DNA of 64,000 bases from Streptomyces exfoliatus (GCF_000725545.1 NZ_JNZP01000027.1:1-64000), one strand, 5' to 3'. Numbered from the stretch's first letter, positions 9,442 through 18,551 are shown. The notes: generated by a model from the letters alone, not told the origin. Numbers and translations: made by a program.

Positions 9442-9509
9442 CCTAGGGCCTTTCGTTTGGATCATGCCGGGCTCGCGGGGTCCGGCCTGATCCAAACGAA
9501 AGACCCTAG
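9442..9509. repeat. Long palindromic repeat bounded by CCTAGG
   Basis: A near-perfect 68-bp palindrome runs from CCTAGGG at 9442 to CCCTAGG at 9509; the arms share CTTTCGTTTGGATCA and its complement. The TAG stop of the response-regulator gene (9506-9508) lies inside its right end. A degenerate copy of the right arm (TGATCCGAACGA...) lies just before it at about 9425-9441 and shares the CCTAGG. It could be a strong terminator for the two-component operon or a small mobile palindromic element. Confidence 0.65.
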
Positions 9510-10177
9510 GCGCCGTCCTCCGCGTCGAGGAGGCCCGCGTCGTGGACGAGCAGGGCGATCTGGACGCGGTTGTTGAGGCCGAGTTTGGCGAGGACGCGCG
9601 ACACGTACGTCTTGACGGTCGGCACGCTCATGTAGAGCTCGGCGGCGATCTCGGCGTTGGAGTGCCCGCGGCCGACGGCGACGGCCACCTCCCGCTCGCG
9701 GTCGGCGAGTTCGGCGAGCCGGTCGGGGGCCGCGGGGCGCCGGGGCCGGTGCGGCTCCCCCGCCACGTGGGTCATCAGCTGGCGGGTGACGGCCGGGGAG
9801 AGCACCGGGTCGCCGGCCGCGACCCGGCGGACGGCGGCGACGATCTCGGCGGGCGGGGTGTCCTTGAGGACGAACCCCGCGGCGCCTGCGCGCAGGGCGC
9901 GCAGGACCTGCTCGTCGGCGTGGAAGGTGGTGAGGACGACGACCTCGGGGGCGCCGGGGAGGGAGCGGAGCCGTTCCGTGGCGGTGAGCCCGTCGACGTG
10001 GGGCATCCGGATGTCCATGAGGACGACGTCGGGGGCGAGCCGGTCGACGAGTTCGGGGACGTCGCGGCCGTCGGCGCCCTCGCCGACGATCTCCAGGTCC
10101 TCGGCGCCGCCGAGCATGAAGGTGAGGCCCGCGCGGACCAGGGGGTCGTCGTCGACGATGAGCAGCCGGATGGTCAT
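9506..10177 (-). CDS. NarL/LuxR-type response regulator
   Basis: The 223-residue protein has a receiver domain with the phospho-acceptor Asp55 (VVLMDIRMP) and a C-terminal LuxR HTH (SNAEIAAELYMSVPTVKTYV). The ATG at 10177 was chosen because it overlaps the kinase stop as ATGA; a longer start at 10186 is possible. It is the partner of the histidine kinase just upstream. The TAG stop lies in a palindromic repeat. Confidence 0.92.
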   Translation of the reverse strand: MTIRLLIVDDDPLVRAGLTFMLGGAEDLEIVGEGADGRDVPELVDRLAPDVVLMDIRMPHVDGLTATERLRSLPGAPEVVVLTTFHADEQVLRALRAGAAGFVLKDTPPAEIVAAVRRVAAGDPVLSPAVTRQLMTHVAGEPHRPRRPAAPDRLAELADREREVAVAVGRGHSNAEIAAELYMSVPTVKTYVSRVLAKLGLNNRVQIALLVHDAGLLDAEDGA

Positions 10178-11388
10178 GAGGGCCACGGTAGCCAGGCGCG
10201 CAGGGTGAATCCGCCGTCGGGGTCCGGGCCGTGCTCGAGTCTGCCGCCGGCGAGGGCGGCGCGTTCGGTGAGTCCGATGAGGCCCTGGCCGGAGCCGGGG
10301 ACGTGCGGGACCGGTCCGGCGGGTGCCGGGTTGTGGACGCCGACGGTGAGGCCGTCGCCGGGGCGGCCCCGGACGGTGACGGTGACCTTCGTGCCGGGCG
10401 CGTGCTTGCGGGCGTTGGTCAGGGCTTCCTGGGCGATGCGGTAGACGGTGCGGCCGGTGGCGGCGGGCACGGTCGCCGGGTCGTCCACGGTGGTGTCGAG
10501 GACGACGTCCGCCCCGGCCTCGCGGGATTCGTCGATCAGCGCGTCGAGGGTGGCGAGGGTGGGCTGCGGCCGGTGGCCTCCGTCGCCGTTCTCGCCGGGG
10601 GCGCGCAGGACGCCGATGATCTCGCGGAGGTCCTGGAGCGCTTCGTGGGCGCTGTCGCGGATGACGCCGGCGGCGCGGGCGATCTGCTCGGGCGGGGCGT
10701 CGGGCCGGAACTCCAGGGCTCCTGCGTGCACGCTGAGCAGGGTGAGCCGGTGGGCGAGGACGTCGTGCATCTCGCGGGCGATGGACTCGCGGGCGAGCCG
10801 CTGGGCCTGAGCGGCGCGCAGTTCGGCCTCCGCCTCGGCGCGGCGGGCGCGTTCCCTGAGGGCCTCGACGAGCTGGCGGCGGGAGCGGACGAGCATGCCC
10901 CAGGCGGTGACGAGCAGGATCAGGACGAAGCCGAGGAGGGCGGAGACGCCGGCGTTGAGGGTGGGATCGGGCCGGACGAACACCTGCACGGTGGAGGCGG
11001 CCACGGCGAGGGCCCCGAGCCAGGCCACCTCGCGGAAGGGACGGCGTACGGCGACGCTGAACAGGCTCGCGAGGAGGGCGCCGCCCGCGACCGGGGCCAC
11101 CACGCTCGCCAGGGTGAGCGCGATCGCGAGGCCGGCGGGCCAGCGGCGGCGCAGCCAGAGGGCGCAGCAGGCGGCGGCGCCGGCGAGTTGGTCGAAGAGG
11201 ATGACCGGCTCGCTGCTGTACTCCGCCGCGGCGTCGGCGGCGACGAGGCCGACGAGGGACGCGAGGAGGAAGAGCGAGATGTCCACGATCCAGTCGCGGA
11301 CGGTACGGCGCGGCCGGGCCGTCCCGCTCGCGCCCGGTTCGACCAGGTGGGAGGGGAGCAGCCGGCGCTGCCGGTCCGTGCGAGTCAT
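10174..11388 (-). CDS. Two-component sensor histidine kinase (HisKA_3)
   Basis: The 404-residue membrane kinase has about five to six hydrophobic segments in its first 165 residues, a short coiled coil, the phospho-acceptor His208 in REMHDVLAHRL, and a HATPase domain with NARKHAPG and GLIGLTERA. The ATG at 11388 is preferred; an upstream in-frame ATG at 11427 adds a poorly conserved head. It pairs with the overlapping NarL-type regulator. The signal is unknown; lack of a large outer loop suggests membrane sensing. Confidence 0.9.
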   Translation of the reverse strand: MTRTDRQRRLLPSHLVEPGASGTARPRRTVRDWIVDISLFLLASLVGLVAADAAAEYSSEPVILFDQLAGAAACCALWLRRRWPAGLAIALTLASVVAPVAGGALLASLFSVAVRRPFREVAWLGALAVAASTVQVFVRPDPTLNAGVSALLGFVLILLVTAWGMLVRSRRQLVEALRERARRAEAEAELRAAQAQRLARESIAREMHDVLAHRLTLLSVHAGALEFRPDAPPEQIARAAGVIRDSAHEALQDLREIIGVLRAPGENGDGGHRPQPTLATLDALIDESREAGADVVLDTTVDDPATVPAATGRTVYRIAQEALTNARKHAPGTKVTVTVRGRPGDGLTVGVHNPAPAGPVPHVPGSGQGLIGLTERAALAGGRLEHGPDPDGGFTLRAWLPWPS

Positions 11389-11443
11389 GTCCGCAATGTA
11401 CGCAGGCGGGGGCGCCGGGCGGGGCATGGGCGGCCCGGGGAGG

Positions 11444-11474
11444 TACCGAAGTCGCGGAGGTCGATACTTCGGTA
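11444..11474. promoter_or_regulatory. Perfect 9-bp inverted repeat between divergent genes
   Basis: TACCGAAGT (11444-11452) and ACTTCGGTA (11466-11474) are exact inverted repeats around a 13-bp spacer. They lie between the histidine-kinase start (11388, minus) and the small membrane protein (11535, plus). NarL-type regulators often bind such repeats, so the neighbouring response regulator is the natural candidate. No terminator-like T run follows. Confidence 0.5.
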
Positions 11475-11534
11475 GCGGGGAGCGTGGACCGGAGGCGGAC
11501 GCGGCGGGGAACCGCCCCCGGTCATGATCACTTC

Positions 11535-11759
11535 ATGAAGAAGTTTCTGGAGGTCATCGGTTTCCTGCTCGCCCTCTTCGGTGTGGCGGGGGTGGTGCGC
11601 GAGCTGACGGACGGCTGGTTCCGGCTCCTCGGCGTGACGCGGTTCCTCACGGAGAACGTGGGGTTCCTTCAGGGTCGGGAGCTGTTCGCCAACATCGTGA
11701 TCGCGGTCCTCGGCGTCGTTCTCCTGATCGTGTCGGACCGGGTGCCGAGGAAGTCGTGA
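11535..11759 (+). CDS. Small membrane protein, possible target of the adjacent two-component system
   Basis: The 74-residue product starts MKKFLEVIGFLLALFGV and has two hydrophobic helices, near residues 4-20 and 52-68, joined by a short loop. The ATG at 11535 gives a typical N-terminus; the frame is open further upstream but without a sensible product. I do not recognise the family. It is divergent from the kinase gene and the inverted repeat at 11444-11474 precedes it. Confidence 0.65.
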   Translation: MKKFLEVIGFLLALFGVAGVVRELTDGWFRLLGVTRFLTENVGFLQGRELFANIVIAVLGVVLLIVSDRVPRKS

Positions 11760-11781
11760 GCGGCCCGCCCGTGTGCGGGGG

Positions 11782-12138
11782 TCAGCCCTTCGCCGCGTCG
11801 AGGCGCTTCACCTCGGCGAGGTGCTCGGCCATCCGGTGGGAGACGGATCCGCTGGTGTAGAGGACGCCGCCGATGACGGCGAAGGGGACGGAACCACCGA
11901 GGACGGCGAGGAGTCCGGGCCAGTCGCGGGCCTCGACGCAGTCGTCGTGGTGGACGTACTCGCTGGTGAGGAGCGCGGGGCAGGGGCTGCCGCCGCCGTC
12001 ACCGTCCTCGTACGGGGTCAGGAGCAGGACCCCGAACCAGACCCAGCACAGGGCGGCGACGGTCAGGAGGGCGAGTCCCCAGCCCTGGGTGCGGCGGGCT
12101 CGGGCCCGGAACTCGTTGTCGTAGACCAGTGAACGCAT
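11782..12138 (-). CDS. Two-span membrane protein of unknown function
   Basis: The 118-residue protein has two hydrophobic segments (about 22-44 and 78-98) around a loop containing two cysteines (SPCPALL and DDCVEA), which could form a disulphide outside the membrane. No family recognised. It follows the EamA gene with an 11-bp gap and may be cotranscribed with it. Confidence 0.7.
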   Translation of the reverse strand: MRSLVYDNEFRARARRTQGWGLALLTVAALCWVWFGVLLLTPYEDGDGGGSPCPALLTSEYVHHDDCVEARDWPGLLAVLGGSVPFAVIGGVLYTSGSVSHRMAEHLAEVKRLDAAKG

Positions 12139-12149
12139 GGTCGAAGAAC

Positions 12150-13079
12150 CTACCCGGCGTCCTTGTCGGCGGCCCGGCGGCCCCAAGTGGTGCCCGCGAG
12201 CACGAGGATGGCGCCCGCCAGGCCGAGAGCCCCGGGGCGGTCGCCCGCGAGGGCGATGCCCACGGCGGCGGCCCAGAGCGGTTCCGTGCCGAGGAGGAGG
12301 CTGACCCGGGACGGGGAGCTGCGGCGCACCGCCCACATCTGCACGAAGAAGGCGAAGAGCGTGCAGAAGACGGAGAGGAAGATCAGCCCGGCCCATTCGC
12401 GGGGGCCGAAGTCGAGGGCCACCGTCCAGGGCGAGGCGCCGGTGCCGGGGAAGGCCGCGATGACGGCGAAGACCGCGACGGCGGAGCCGAGCTGCACGGT
12501 GGTGAGGGAGAGCGAGTCGGCCGACTCGACGGCCTTGATCCGGGACATGGCCAGGACGTGGACGGTACGGGCGAGGGCCGCGAGCAGCATGAGGAGGTCA
12601 CCGAGGGAGGGGGCGGTGAACCCGCCGCCCTGGGTGAGCAGCACGACTCCGGTGACGGAGAGCCCGGCGGCGGCGAGGAAGGCGCGGGGCGGGGCGACCC
12701 GGGTGACGGCGGCCTCGGCGAGCGGGGTGAGGATCATGGTGAGGCTGATGATGAGGCCCGCGTTGGTGGCGGAGGTGTGGACGACGCCGTACGTCTCCAG
12801 GAGGAAGATCCCGCTGAGGATCAGACCGAGGGTCGCGGCGCCGCGCCACTGGGCCGCGCTGAGCGCCCGCAGCCTGGACCACCCGGCGACGACGAGGACG
12901 GGCAGCACCACCGCGAACCGCAGGACGAGGACCGCGATGACGGTGTGGGTGGTGGTGATGCCCTTGGCGGCGAGGTAGCTGGTGCCCCAGACGACGGCGA
13001 CGAGCAGGACGGGCAGGTCGGTGAGCCAGGCGCGCCGGGGGGCGCCGAGGGGCAGCGGGGCGGCGATCGAAGCCGACAT
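12150..13079 (-). CDS. EamA/DMT-superfamily transporter
   Basis: The 309-residue protein has ten predicted membrane spans in two EamA repeats. The first repeat shows VVWGTSYLAAKG, and the second ends near LGTEPLWAAAVGIALAGDRPG, both typical of drug/metabolite exporters of the RhtA/YdcZ type. The substrate is not predictable. Located at the inner membrane. Confidence 0.9.
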   Translation of the reverse strand: MSASIAAPLPLGAPRRAWLTDLPVLLVAVVWGTSYLAAKGITTTHTVIAVLVLRFAVVLPVLVVAGWSRLRALSAAQWRGAATLGLILSGIFLLETYGVVHTSATNAGLIISLTMILTPLAEAAVTRVAPPRAFLAAAGLSVTGVVLLTQGGGFTAPSLGDLLMLLAALARTVHVLAMSRIKAVESADSLSLTTVQLGSAVAVFAVIAAFPGTGASPWTVALDFGPREWAGLIFLSVFCTLFAFFVQMWAVRRSSPSRVSLLLGTEPLWAAAVGIALAGDRPGALGLAGAILVLAGTTWGRRAADKDAG

Positions 13080-13192
13080 CGTGGGCCGTTCTCCAACTCT
13101 CAGGGTGATGTGGAGACTTCAACGGCTCACACGCGGAGCGATCACCGTACCCGGCGGGGCCCGTGGTGGCTACACCTTTCCCCGCCTCGGCA

Positions 13193-13801
13193 TCAGTAGC
13201 TGCCGTACTCGGGGCGTCCCACCAGCTCGTACGTGAGGAGGGCGACGCCCGAACCGGTGGTGCGGGACGCGGTGTTGCGGAAGGCGGTGGGGCGGACGCC
13301 GTCGGAGAAGAGGCGGCGGCCGGTGCCGAGGATCACCGGGAAGACGAGCAGGTGCAGGGTGTCGATCAGGTCGTGGTCGAGCAGGGTCCGGGCGAGGCCG
13401 CCGCTGCCGTGCATCTGGATCTCGCCGTCGAGGCTCTCCTTGAGGTCGGCGACCTCCTTCACCACGTCGCCGCGCAGGAGGGTGGTCCCGGTCCAGTCGG
13501 CGGAGTCGAGGGTGGTGGTGGCGACGTACTTGGGGAGGGCGTTGAGCTTGGAGGCGATGGGGTCGGCGGGGTCGTCGTGCCGCGGCCAGTAGCTCGCGAA
13601 GATCTCGTACGTGCGGCGGCCGAGGAGGAAGGCGGTCGGGCGGGTGAAGACCTCGTTCATGTACTGCCCGAAGTCCTCGTCGCCGAACGGCACGGACCAG
13701 CCGCCGTGCTCGAATCCGCCGCTGGGGTCCTCCTGGGGGCCGCCGGGGGCCTGGTGGACGCCGTCGAGGGTGAGGAACTGGGTGAGGCTGAGGGTGGCCA
13801 T
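13193..13801 (-). CDS. Dihydrofolate reductase-like (RibD C-terminal domain) protein
   Basis: The 202-residue protein carries the RibD_C/DHFR fold: MATLSLTQFLTLDGV at the start, LLGRRTYEIFASYWP in the middle and LLVFPVILGTGRRLF near the end. Such proteins are NADPH-dependent reductases, many of unknown substrate. The ATG at 13801 has GAAAGGG nine bases upstream, so the longer frame to 13882 is rejected. Confidence 0.88.
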   Translation of the reverse strand: MATLSLTQFLTLDGVHQAPGGPQEDPSGGFEHGGWSVPFGDEDFGQYMNEVFTRPTAFLLGRRTYEIFASYWPRHDDPADPIASKLNALPKYVATTTLDSADWTGTTLLRGDVVKEVADLKESLDGEIQMHGSGGLARTLLDHDLIDTLHLLVFPVILGTGRRLFSDGVRPTAFRNTASRTTGSGVALLTYELVGRPEYGSY

Positions 13802-13996
13802 GGCGGGTGCCCTTTCGTTCTCCGAACCATCGTGTCTCACCCGTACTGACCGCGCCGCCCGGCGAAAGTCATCGGTGCGCACGAGGCGGGGTCCGACCCG
13901 CTCCCGGGTCGGGGTCCGATTCCCGCCAGCGTCCGGCGGCCACGGCGACTTTCATTGAACCCGCAACCACTCGGTACGGCTCACGGAGGTCTCGGG

Positions 13997-14749
13997 ATGT
14001 CCACGACGAACGGCACGATGAACGGCACGGCGGTCCTGGTGACGGGCGGCAGCAGGGGGATCGGCGCGGCCACCGCCGTGCGTCTGGCCCGGGAGGGCGC
14101 GGACGTGGCCTTCACCTACGCCCGGGACGAGGCCCGGGCCAAGGAGGTCGCCGCCCTGATCGAGGCGGCCGGCCGCAAGGCGCTGCCCCTGCGGGCCGAC
14201 GCCGCCGACGCCGGGGACGCGGCGGGAGCGGTGACGTGGGCGGCGGACGCGCTGGGGCGGCTCGACGTCCTCGTGAACAACGTGGGCGTCGGGGTCCTCG
14301 GACCGCTGGAGTCCTTGCCCCTCGCGGACGTGGACCGGGTCCTCGCGGTCAACGTCCGGGCGGCCTTCCTCGCCTCCCAGGCGGCGGCCGGGCGACTGCC
14401 GGAGGGCGGGCGGATCGTCACGATCGGCACCTGCATGAGCCAGCGGGTGCCGAGTCCTGGCGGCACGCTGTACACCATGAGCAAGTCGGCGCTCGTCGGC
14501 CTGACGAAGGCCCTCGCCCGCGAGCTCGGAGGGCGTGGCATCACGGCCAACATCGTCCACCCCGGTCCGACCGACACGGACATGAACCCGGCGGACGGCC
14601 CGTACGCGGAGGGCCAGGCGACGATGACGGCACTCGGCCGCTTCGGTACGCCGGACGAGGTGGCCGCGATGGTCGCCTTCCTCGCGGGGCCGGAGGGGCG
14701 GTACGTGACGGGCGCCGAGTTCTCGGTGGACGGCGGGCATGCGGCGTGA
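13997..14749 (+). CDS. SDR-family oxidoreductase (FabG-like)
   Basis: The 250-residue protein has the NADP-binding TGGSRGIG near residue 15, NNVGVG, and the active-site YTMSK. The usual catalytic Ser, 14 residues before the Tyr in related proteins (IGS), reads Thr here (TIGTCMS). The C-terminal GAEFSVDGGHAA is typical. The ATG at 13997 has a GGAGG seven bases upstream. Substrate unknown; likely a carbonyl reductase. Confidence 0.9.
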   Translation: MSTTNGTMNGTAVLVTGGSRGIGAATAVRLAREGADVAFTYARDEARAKEVAALIEAAGRKALPLRADAADAGDAAGAVTWAADALGRLDVLVNNVGVGVLGPLESLPLADVDRVLAVNVRAAFLASQAAAGRLPEGGRIVTIGTCMSQRVPSPGGTLYTMSKSALVGLTKALARELGGRGITANIVHPGPTDTDMNPADGPYAEGQATMTALGRFGTPDEVAAMVAFLAGPEGRYVTGAEFSVDGGHAA

Positions 14750-14830
14750 CGGGGGGTGGGCGTGCGCCCGGTAAGCGTGTGACGCCCACCAGGTGCCCGG
14801 CGAGTGAGCCGAAGGGGCGCGGCCGGGGGA

Positions 14831-14890
14831 ACAGGGCCGAGCGCGCGGAGCCTCCCGAGGAACGAGGGAGGCGAGCACGGTCGGCCCTGT
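14831..14890. terminator. Nested hairpin between convergent genes
   Basis: The exact arms ACAGGGCCGA (14831-14840) and TCGGCCCTGT (14881-14890) enclose a second stem CCTCCC/GGGAGG (14851-14856/14866-14871). It lies between the convergent SDR and allantoicase genes, so a bidirectional terminator is likely. Confidence 0.6.
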
Positions 14891-14919
14891 GAGCCCCCGC
14901 CCGGTTCAGGGGGAGCCGG

Positions 14920-16038
14920 TCAGCCGCCCAGCTCCTGGTGGCGGGCGGTCAGCCGTGCCGTACCGGCGTCCGTGAGGGAGCCGTAGAGGCGGAGGCGGGA
15001 GATGCCGCCGTCCGGGTAGATGTCGATCCGGACGCGGGAGCCGACCGCCGGGGTGTCGAGCACGAAGCGGTGGTTGGTGTCGGGCTGGAGGCGGGTCCTG
15101 GGCAGGATCTCGGTCCAGTCGTCGGAGCCTTCGGCGGCGACGGAGAGGGCGGCCCAGCCGGCGCTGTTGCCCTTGAGGTACGCGGTGTCGATCTCGACGG
15201 CGCGGATCTCGGACTCGGCGGCGAGCTGGTAGCGGATCCAGTCGTTGCCCTTGTCGCGGCGGCGGCGGGTCTCCCAGCCGTCGTCCATCTTGCGGGAGCG
15301 GCCGGGCTGGATGGTGTTGGTGGCCGGGGAGTAGAAGCGGTCGGAGGCGTCCTCGACCTGGCCGCCGTTCTCCAGGGCGGCGAGGTCGAAGGTGCCGAGG
15401 ACGCCGAGCCAGGCCGGGTCGGGGGCGACCTCGCCGTAGACGCGGAGGCGGGCGATGCCGCCGTCGGGGTGCTGGTTGACGCGGAGGTGGGTGAAGCGCT
15501 GTTCGACGTCGACGGCGAAGCCGTTGGCGGCGTGGCCGCCGACGGCGGTGCGCGGGACGAGCGTCGTCCACTTCACGTCGTCGGCGAGGAGTTCCTCCGG
15601 TGAGGGGGAGCCTGCGACGGAGGTGGCCTCGACGGAGACGGCCTGCGGGTAGTTGCCGCGGAAGTGGGCGGTGTCGACGACGATGCCGCGGACGACGCCG
15701 GGCGCGCCGAGGCGTACGAGGGCCCAGTCGTGGTCGTCCTGGGTGGGGTGCGGCTGCTGGGCGGAGATGCCGCGGCGGCGGCGGGTCTCCCAGCCGTCCA
15801 TGATCTTGCCCTTGTGGCCGAAGTGTTCGGGGTCGAACTCGGCGGCCTCGGGCTTGAGCAGGTTCTCGCGCTCGGCGAAGAACTCGTCGTTGGCGGCGAT
15901 GACGCCGGCGCCGAGGCGGCGGTCGGCGAGGTCGGCGTACCGGGTGAAGGGGAAGTCGGCCGTCCGGTAGTCGGCGTACGGGTCGCCGCCGCCGTAGGGG
16001 CTGGCGTCGCCGGTGAAGGAGGGTATGCCGGTGCTCAC
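14920..16038 (-). CDS. alc: Allantoicase
   Basis: Allantoicase hydrolyses allantoate to ureidoglycolate and urea in the cytoplasm. The 372-residue protein shows the two-fold internal repeat of the family: each half contains MDGWETRRRR or MDDGWETRRRR followed by a stretch ending in RxRVYGE or RLRLYGS. The gene follows allantoinase with only three bases between stop and start, so the two consecutive steps are translated from one message. No ureidoglycolate lyase follows it. Confidence 0.95.
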   Translation of the reverse strand: MSTGIPSFTGDASPYGGGDPYADYRTADFPFTRYADLADRRLGAGVIAANDEFFAERENLLKPEAAEFDPEHFGHKGKIMDGWETRRRRGISAQQPHPTQDDHDWALVRLGAPGVVRGIVVDTAHFRGNYPQAVSVEATSVAGSPSPEELLADDVKWTTLVPRTAVGGHAANGFAVDVEQRFTHLRVNQHPDGGIARLRVYGEVAPDPAWLGVLGTFDLAALENGGQVEDASDRFYSPATNTIQPGRSRKMDDGWETRRRRDKGNDWIRYQLAAESEIRAVEIDTAYLKGNSAGWAALSVAAEGSDDWTEILPRTRLQPDTNHRFVLDTPAVGSRVRIDIYPDGGISRLRLYGSLTDAGTARLTARHQELGG

Positions 16039-16041
16039 GGG

Positions 16042-17376
16042 TCAGTTGTTCCTTTCGAGGAGGCGGCCGGTCGGCTCGGCGAGGGTGCCGCGGTCGACGA
16101 TGCGCTCTCCGCGCAGCCAGGTGGAGGTGACGACGCCGCTGAGGGTCTTGCCGGCGTACGCGGTGATCCGGTTGCGGTGCTGGAGCTCGGCCGGGTCGAC
16201 GGTGAAGGTGGCGTCGGGGGCGAGGACGGCGAAGTCGGCGTCGCGGCCGGCCTCGATGGCGCCCTTGCGGGTGAGTCCGGCGAGCCGGGCCGGACCCTCG
16301 GACATCCAGCGGACGACGTCCTCCAGGGTGTGGCCGCGGCGGCGGGCCTCGGTCCAGATGGCGGGCAGGCCGAGCTGGAGGGAGGAGATGCCGCCCCAGG
16401 CGGACGCGAAGTCGGGCGTCTTGAGGTCGGCGGTGGACGGGGAGTGGTCGGACACGATGCAGTCGATCGTGCCGTCCGCGAGGCCCTGCCACAGGGCGTC
16501 CTGGTTGGCGGCCTCCCGGATGGGCGGGCAGCACTTGAACTCGGTGGCGCCGTCCGGGATCTCCTCGGCGGTGAGGGTGAGGAAGTGCGGGCAGGACTCG
16601 ACGGTGATCTTGACGCCCTCGGCCTTGGCGGCGGCGATGAGCGGCAGCGCGTCGGAGGAGGAGAGGTGCAGGACGTGGACGCGGGCGTTGAGCCGGCGGG
16701 CCTGGTTGACCAGGTTCTCGATCGCCGTGTTCTCGGCGTCCCGGGGGCGGGAAGCGAGGAAGTCGGCGTACGCGCCGCCGGTGCGCTGGGGGGCGGCGGC
16801 GAGGTGGTGCGGGTCCTCGGCGTGCACGATCATCAGGCCGTCGAAGCCGGAGATCTCCGCCAGCGAGGTCGCCAGCTGTTCCTGGTCCAGCTCGGGGAAC
16901 TCCTCCACGCCCGAGGGCGACAGGAAGCACTTGAAGCCGAAGACGCCGCTGTCGTGCAGCGGGCGCAGGTCCTTGACGTTGTCGGGGAGGGCCCCGCCCC
17001 AGAAGCCGACGTCGATGTGGGCCTTGCTGCGGGCGACCTCCCGCTTGACGCGGAGGTTCTCCACGGTGGTGGTCGGCGGGAGGGAGTTGAGGGGCATGTC
17101 GAGCAGGGTGGTGATGCCGCCGGCCGCCGCCGCCCGTGTGGCGGTCCAGAAGCCCTCCCACTCGGTGCGGCCCGGGTCGTTCACGTGCACGTGGGTGTCG
17201 ACGAGTCCGGGCAGGACGACGTCGTCGCCGACGTCCTCGAGCCGGGCGCCGTGGGGTACCTCGGCGTCGTACGGGAGCACGGCCGCGATCGTCCCTCCGG
17301 AGACGGCGATCGACGCCGGGCGCGTCCCTTCGGGGGTGATGACACGCGTCGAGCGCAGGACCAGGTTGACGTCCAC
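16042..17376 (-). CDS. allB: Allantoinase
   Basis: Allantoinase opens the hydantoin ring of allantoin to give allantoate. The 444-residue cyclic amidohydrolase has all metal ligands: H62 and H64 (DTHVHV), the lysine carboxylated in the family K149 (GFKCFLS), H185 (IVHAED), H237 (HLSSS) and D310 (VSDHSP). The GTG at 17376 is preceded by AAGGGG; the frame extends upstream but into the regulatory region. The upstream gap carries operator-like palindromes shared with other glyoxylate genes. Confidence 0.95.
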   Translation of the reverse strand: MDVNLVLRSTRVITPEGTRPASIAVSGGTIAAVLPYDAEVPHGARLEDVGDDVVLPGLVDTHVHVNDPGRTEWEGFWTATRAAAAGGITTLLDMPLNSLPPTTTVENLRVKREVARSKAHIDVGFWGGALPDNVKDLRPLHDSGVFGFKCFLSPSGVEEFPELDQEQLATSLAEISGFDGLMIVHAEDPHHLAAAPQRTGGAYADFLASRPRDAENTAIENLVNQARRLNARVHVLHLSSSDALPLIAAAKAEGVKITVESCPHFLTLTAEEIPDGATEFKCCPPIREAANQDALWQGLADGTIDCIVSDHSPSTADLKTPDFASAWGGISSLQLGLPAIWTEARRRGHTLEDVVRWMSEGPARLAGLTRKGAIEAGRDADFAVLAPDATFTVDPAELQHRNRITAYAGKTLSGVVTSTWLRGERIVDRGTLAEPTGRLLERNN

Positions 17377-17409
17377 CCGTACCCCTTCTTCAAGCACTGC
17401 AGCAGGAAA

Positions 17410-17426
17410 TTCAACGAACTGTTGAA
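17410..17426. promoter_or_regulatory. TTCAAC-N5-GTTGAA motif upstream of allB
   Basis: A perfect palindrome TTCAAC-GAACT-GTTGAA, 34 bp before the allB start. The same motif occurs before aceB, uraD and the catalase gene. Here it lies downstream of a possible allB promoter (TTGACG at 17460-17455) and not on the -35 box, which differs from the other three copies. Confidence 0.6.
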
Positions 17427-17505
17427 AAGGAGTCTTCACTTCCAGGCGACATGCCGTCAAGGGCACACTTCCAGCATCGGGCGTCGTCGAACCCGGCTTA
17501 GAGGT

Positions 17506-17541
17506 TTCCACAAAGTGGAATGGAAGTTCCGTACAGTAGAA
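17506..17541. promoter_or_regulatory. Tandem 15-bp palindromes (probable AllR operators)
   Basis: TTCCA-CAAAG-TGGAA (17506-17520, perfect) and TTCCG-TACAG-TAGAA (17527-17541, imperfect) start exactly 21 bp apart. Pairs with the same spacing occur before aceB, hyi and gcl. They lie between allB and the IclR-family gene; IclR proteins commonly bind palindromes with GGAA/TTCC arms, which supports AllR as the factor. Confidence 0.65.
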
Positions 17542-17705
17542 CGTAGCTCCGCACATGCGGGGCCGACCCGGCCCCCGCCCGGGGTCCTGCCGACACCGGA
17601 CAAACACCCCCTGACCGGCGTTGACGCCGACCCCGGGGCCAGGTGCCCCGGCCGGTGGCCCGGTAGGCTGCTGCCTTGCCCGCCTGCCCCGAAAGGACCG
17701 TTGAC

Positions 17706-18518
17706 GTGCCGACGTCCAACGCCAGCACCACCGACGCCGCCAAGCCCGCCGCAAGCGGGGGCGTCCAGTCCCTTGAGCGTGCCTTCGACCTCCTGGAGCG
17801 GATGGCCGACGCCGGCGGCGAGGTCGGGCTGAGCGAGCTCTCCGCCAGCAGCGGACTGCCCCTCCCCACGATCCACCGCCTGATGCGCACCTTGGTCGCC
17901 TGCGGCTACGTGCGCCAGCAGCCCAACCGGCGGTACGCGCTCGGCCCCCGCCTCATCCGGCTCGGCGAGTCCGCCTCCCGCCTCCTCGGCACCTGGGCCC
18001 GCCCGTACCTGGCGCGGCTCGTCGAGGAGACCGGCGAGACCGCGAACATGGCGCTGCTCGACGGCGACGAGATCGTGTACGTGGCCCAGGTGCCGTCCAA
18101 GCACTCGATGCGCATGTTCACCGAGGTCGGCCGGCGGGTGCTGCCGCACTCGACCGGTGTCGGCAAGGCCCTCCTCGCGCACGCCCCGGCGGACGAGGTG
18201 CGCGCGCTGCTCGCCCGTACCGGCATGCCCGCGGCGACCGAGAAGACCATCACCACGCCGGACGGCTTCCTCGACGCGCTCGTCGCGGTCCGCGAGACGG
18301 GGTACGCCGTCGACGACAACGAGCAGGAGATAGGAGTCCGCTGCCTCGCGGTGCCGGTACCCGACTCCCCCACCGCCGCGGCGATCTCCATCTCGGGCCC
18401 GGCGGGCCGCGTCACCGAGGCGGCCACGGAGAAGATCGTCCCGATCCTCCAGCAGGTCGCCCGCGAACTGTCGGCGGCCCTGGCGAACACGGCGGGGAAC
18501 GGGAACGGACACGGCTGA
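17706..18518 (+). CDS. allR: IclR-family regulator, probable allantoin repressor AllR
   Basis: The 270-residue protein has an N-terminal winged HTH ([20 protein letters not shown], about residues 45-64) and the IclR effector domain ([29 protein letters not shown]). It sits next to and divergent from the allantoinase gene. An IclR-type protein, AllR, controls the allantoin genes in S. coelicolor; I assign this gene on position and family. The GTG at 17706 has AAAGGA upstream and removes an unlikely ten-residue head. The effector is probably a ureide intermediate or glyoxylate. Confidence 0.85.
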   Translation: MPTSNASTTDAAKPAASGGVQSLERAFDLLERMADAGGEVGLSELSASSGLPLPTIHRLMRTLVACGYVRQQPNRRYALGPRLIRLGESASRLLGTWARPYLARLVEETGETANMALLDGDEIVYVAQVPSKHSMRMFTEVGRRVLPHSTGVGKALLAHAPADEVRALLARTGMPAATEKTITTPDGFLDALVAVRETGYAVDDNEQEIGVRCLAVPVPDSPTAAAISISGPAGRVTEAATEKIVPILQQVARELSAALANTAGNGNGHG

Positions 18519-18551
18519 GCACGGCCTGGCACGCGCCCTGGGGTCGTCGCC

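Larger units (their letters stand above)
17377..17705. other. Divergent allB/allR control region, no gene
   Basis: This 329-bp gap between allantoinase and its regulator contains no convincing gene. It holds one copy of the TTCAAC-N5-GTTGAA motif at 17410-17426, a TTGACG box for allB at 17460-17455, a pair of 15-bp palindromes at 17506-17541, and a GC-rich stretch before the allR start. The allB message could therefore have a leader of up to about 160 nt. Confidence 0.6.

Noticed and set aside
14750..14919. Possible small gene between the SDR and allantoicase genes
   Set aside because: Short frames only, without ribosome sites; the nested hairpin explains the region.
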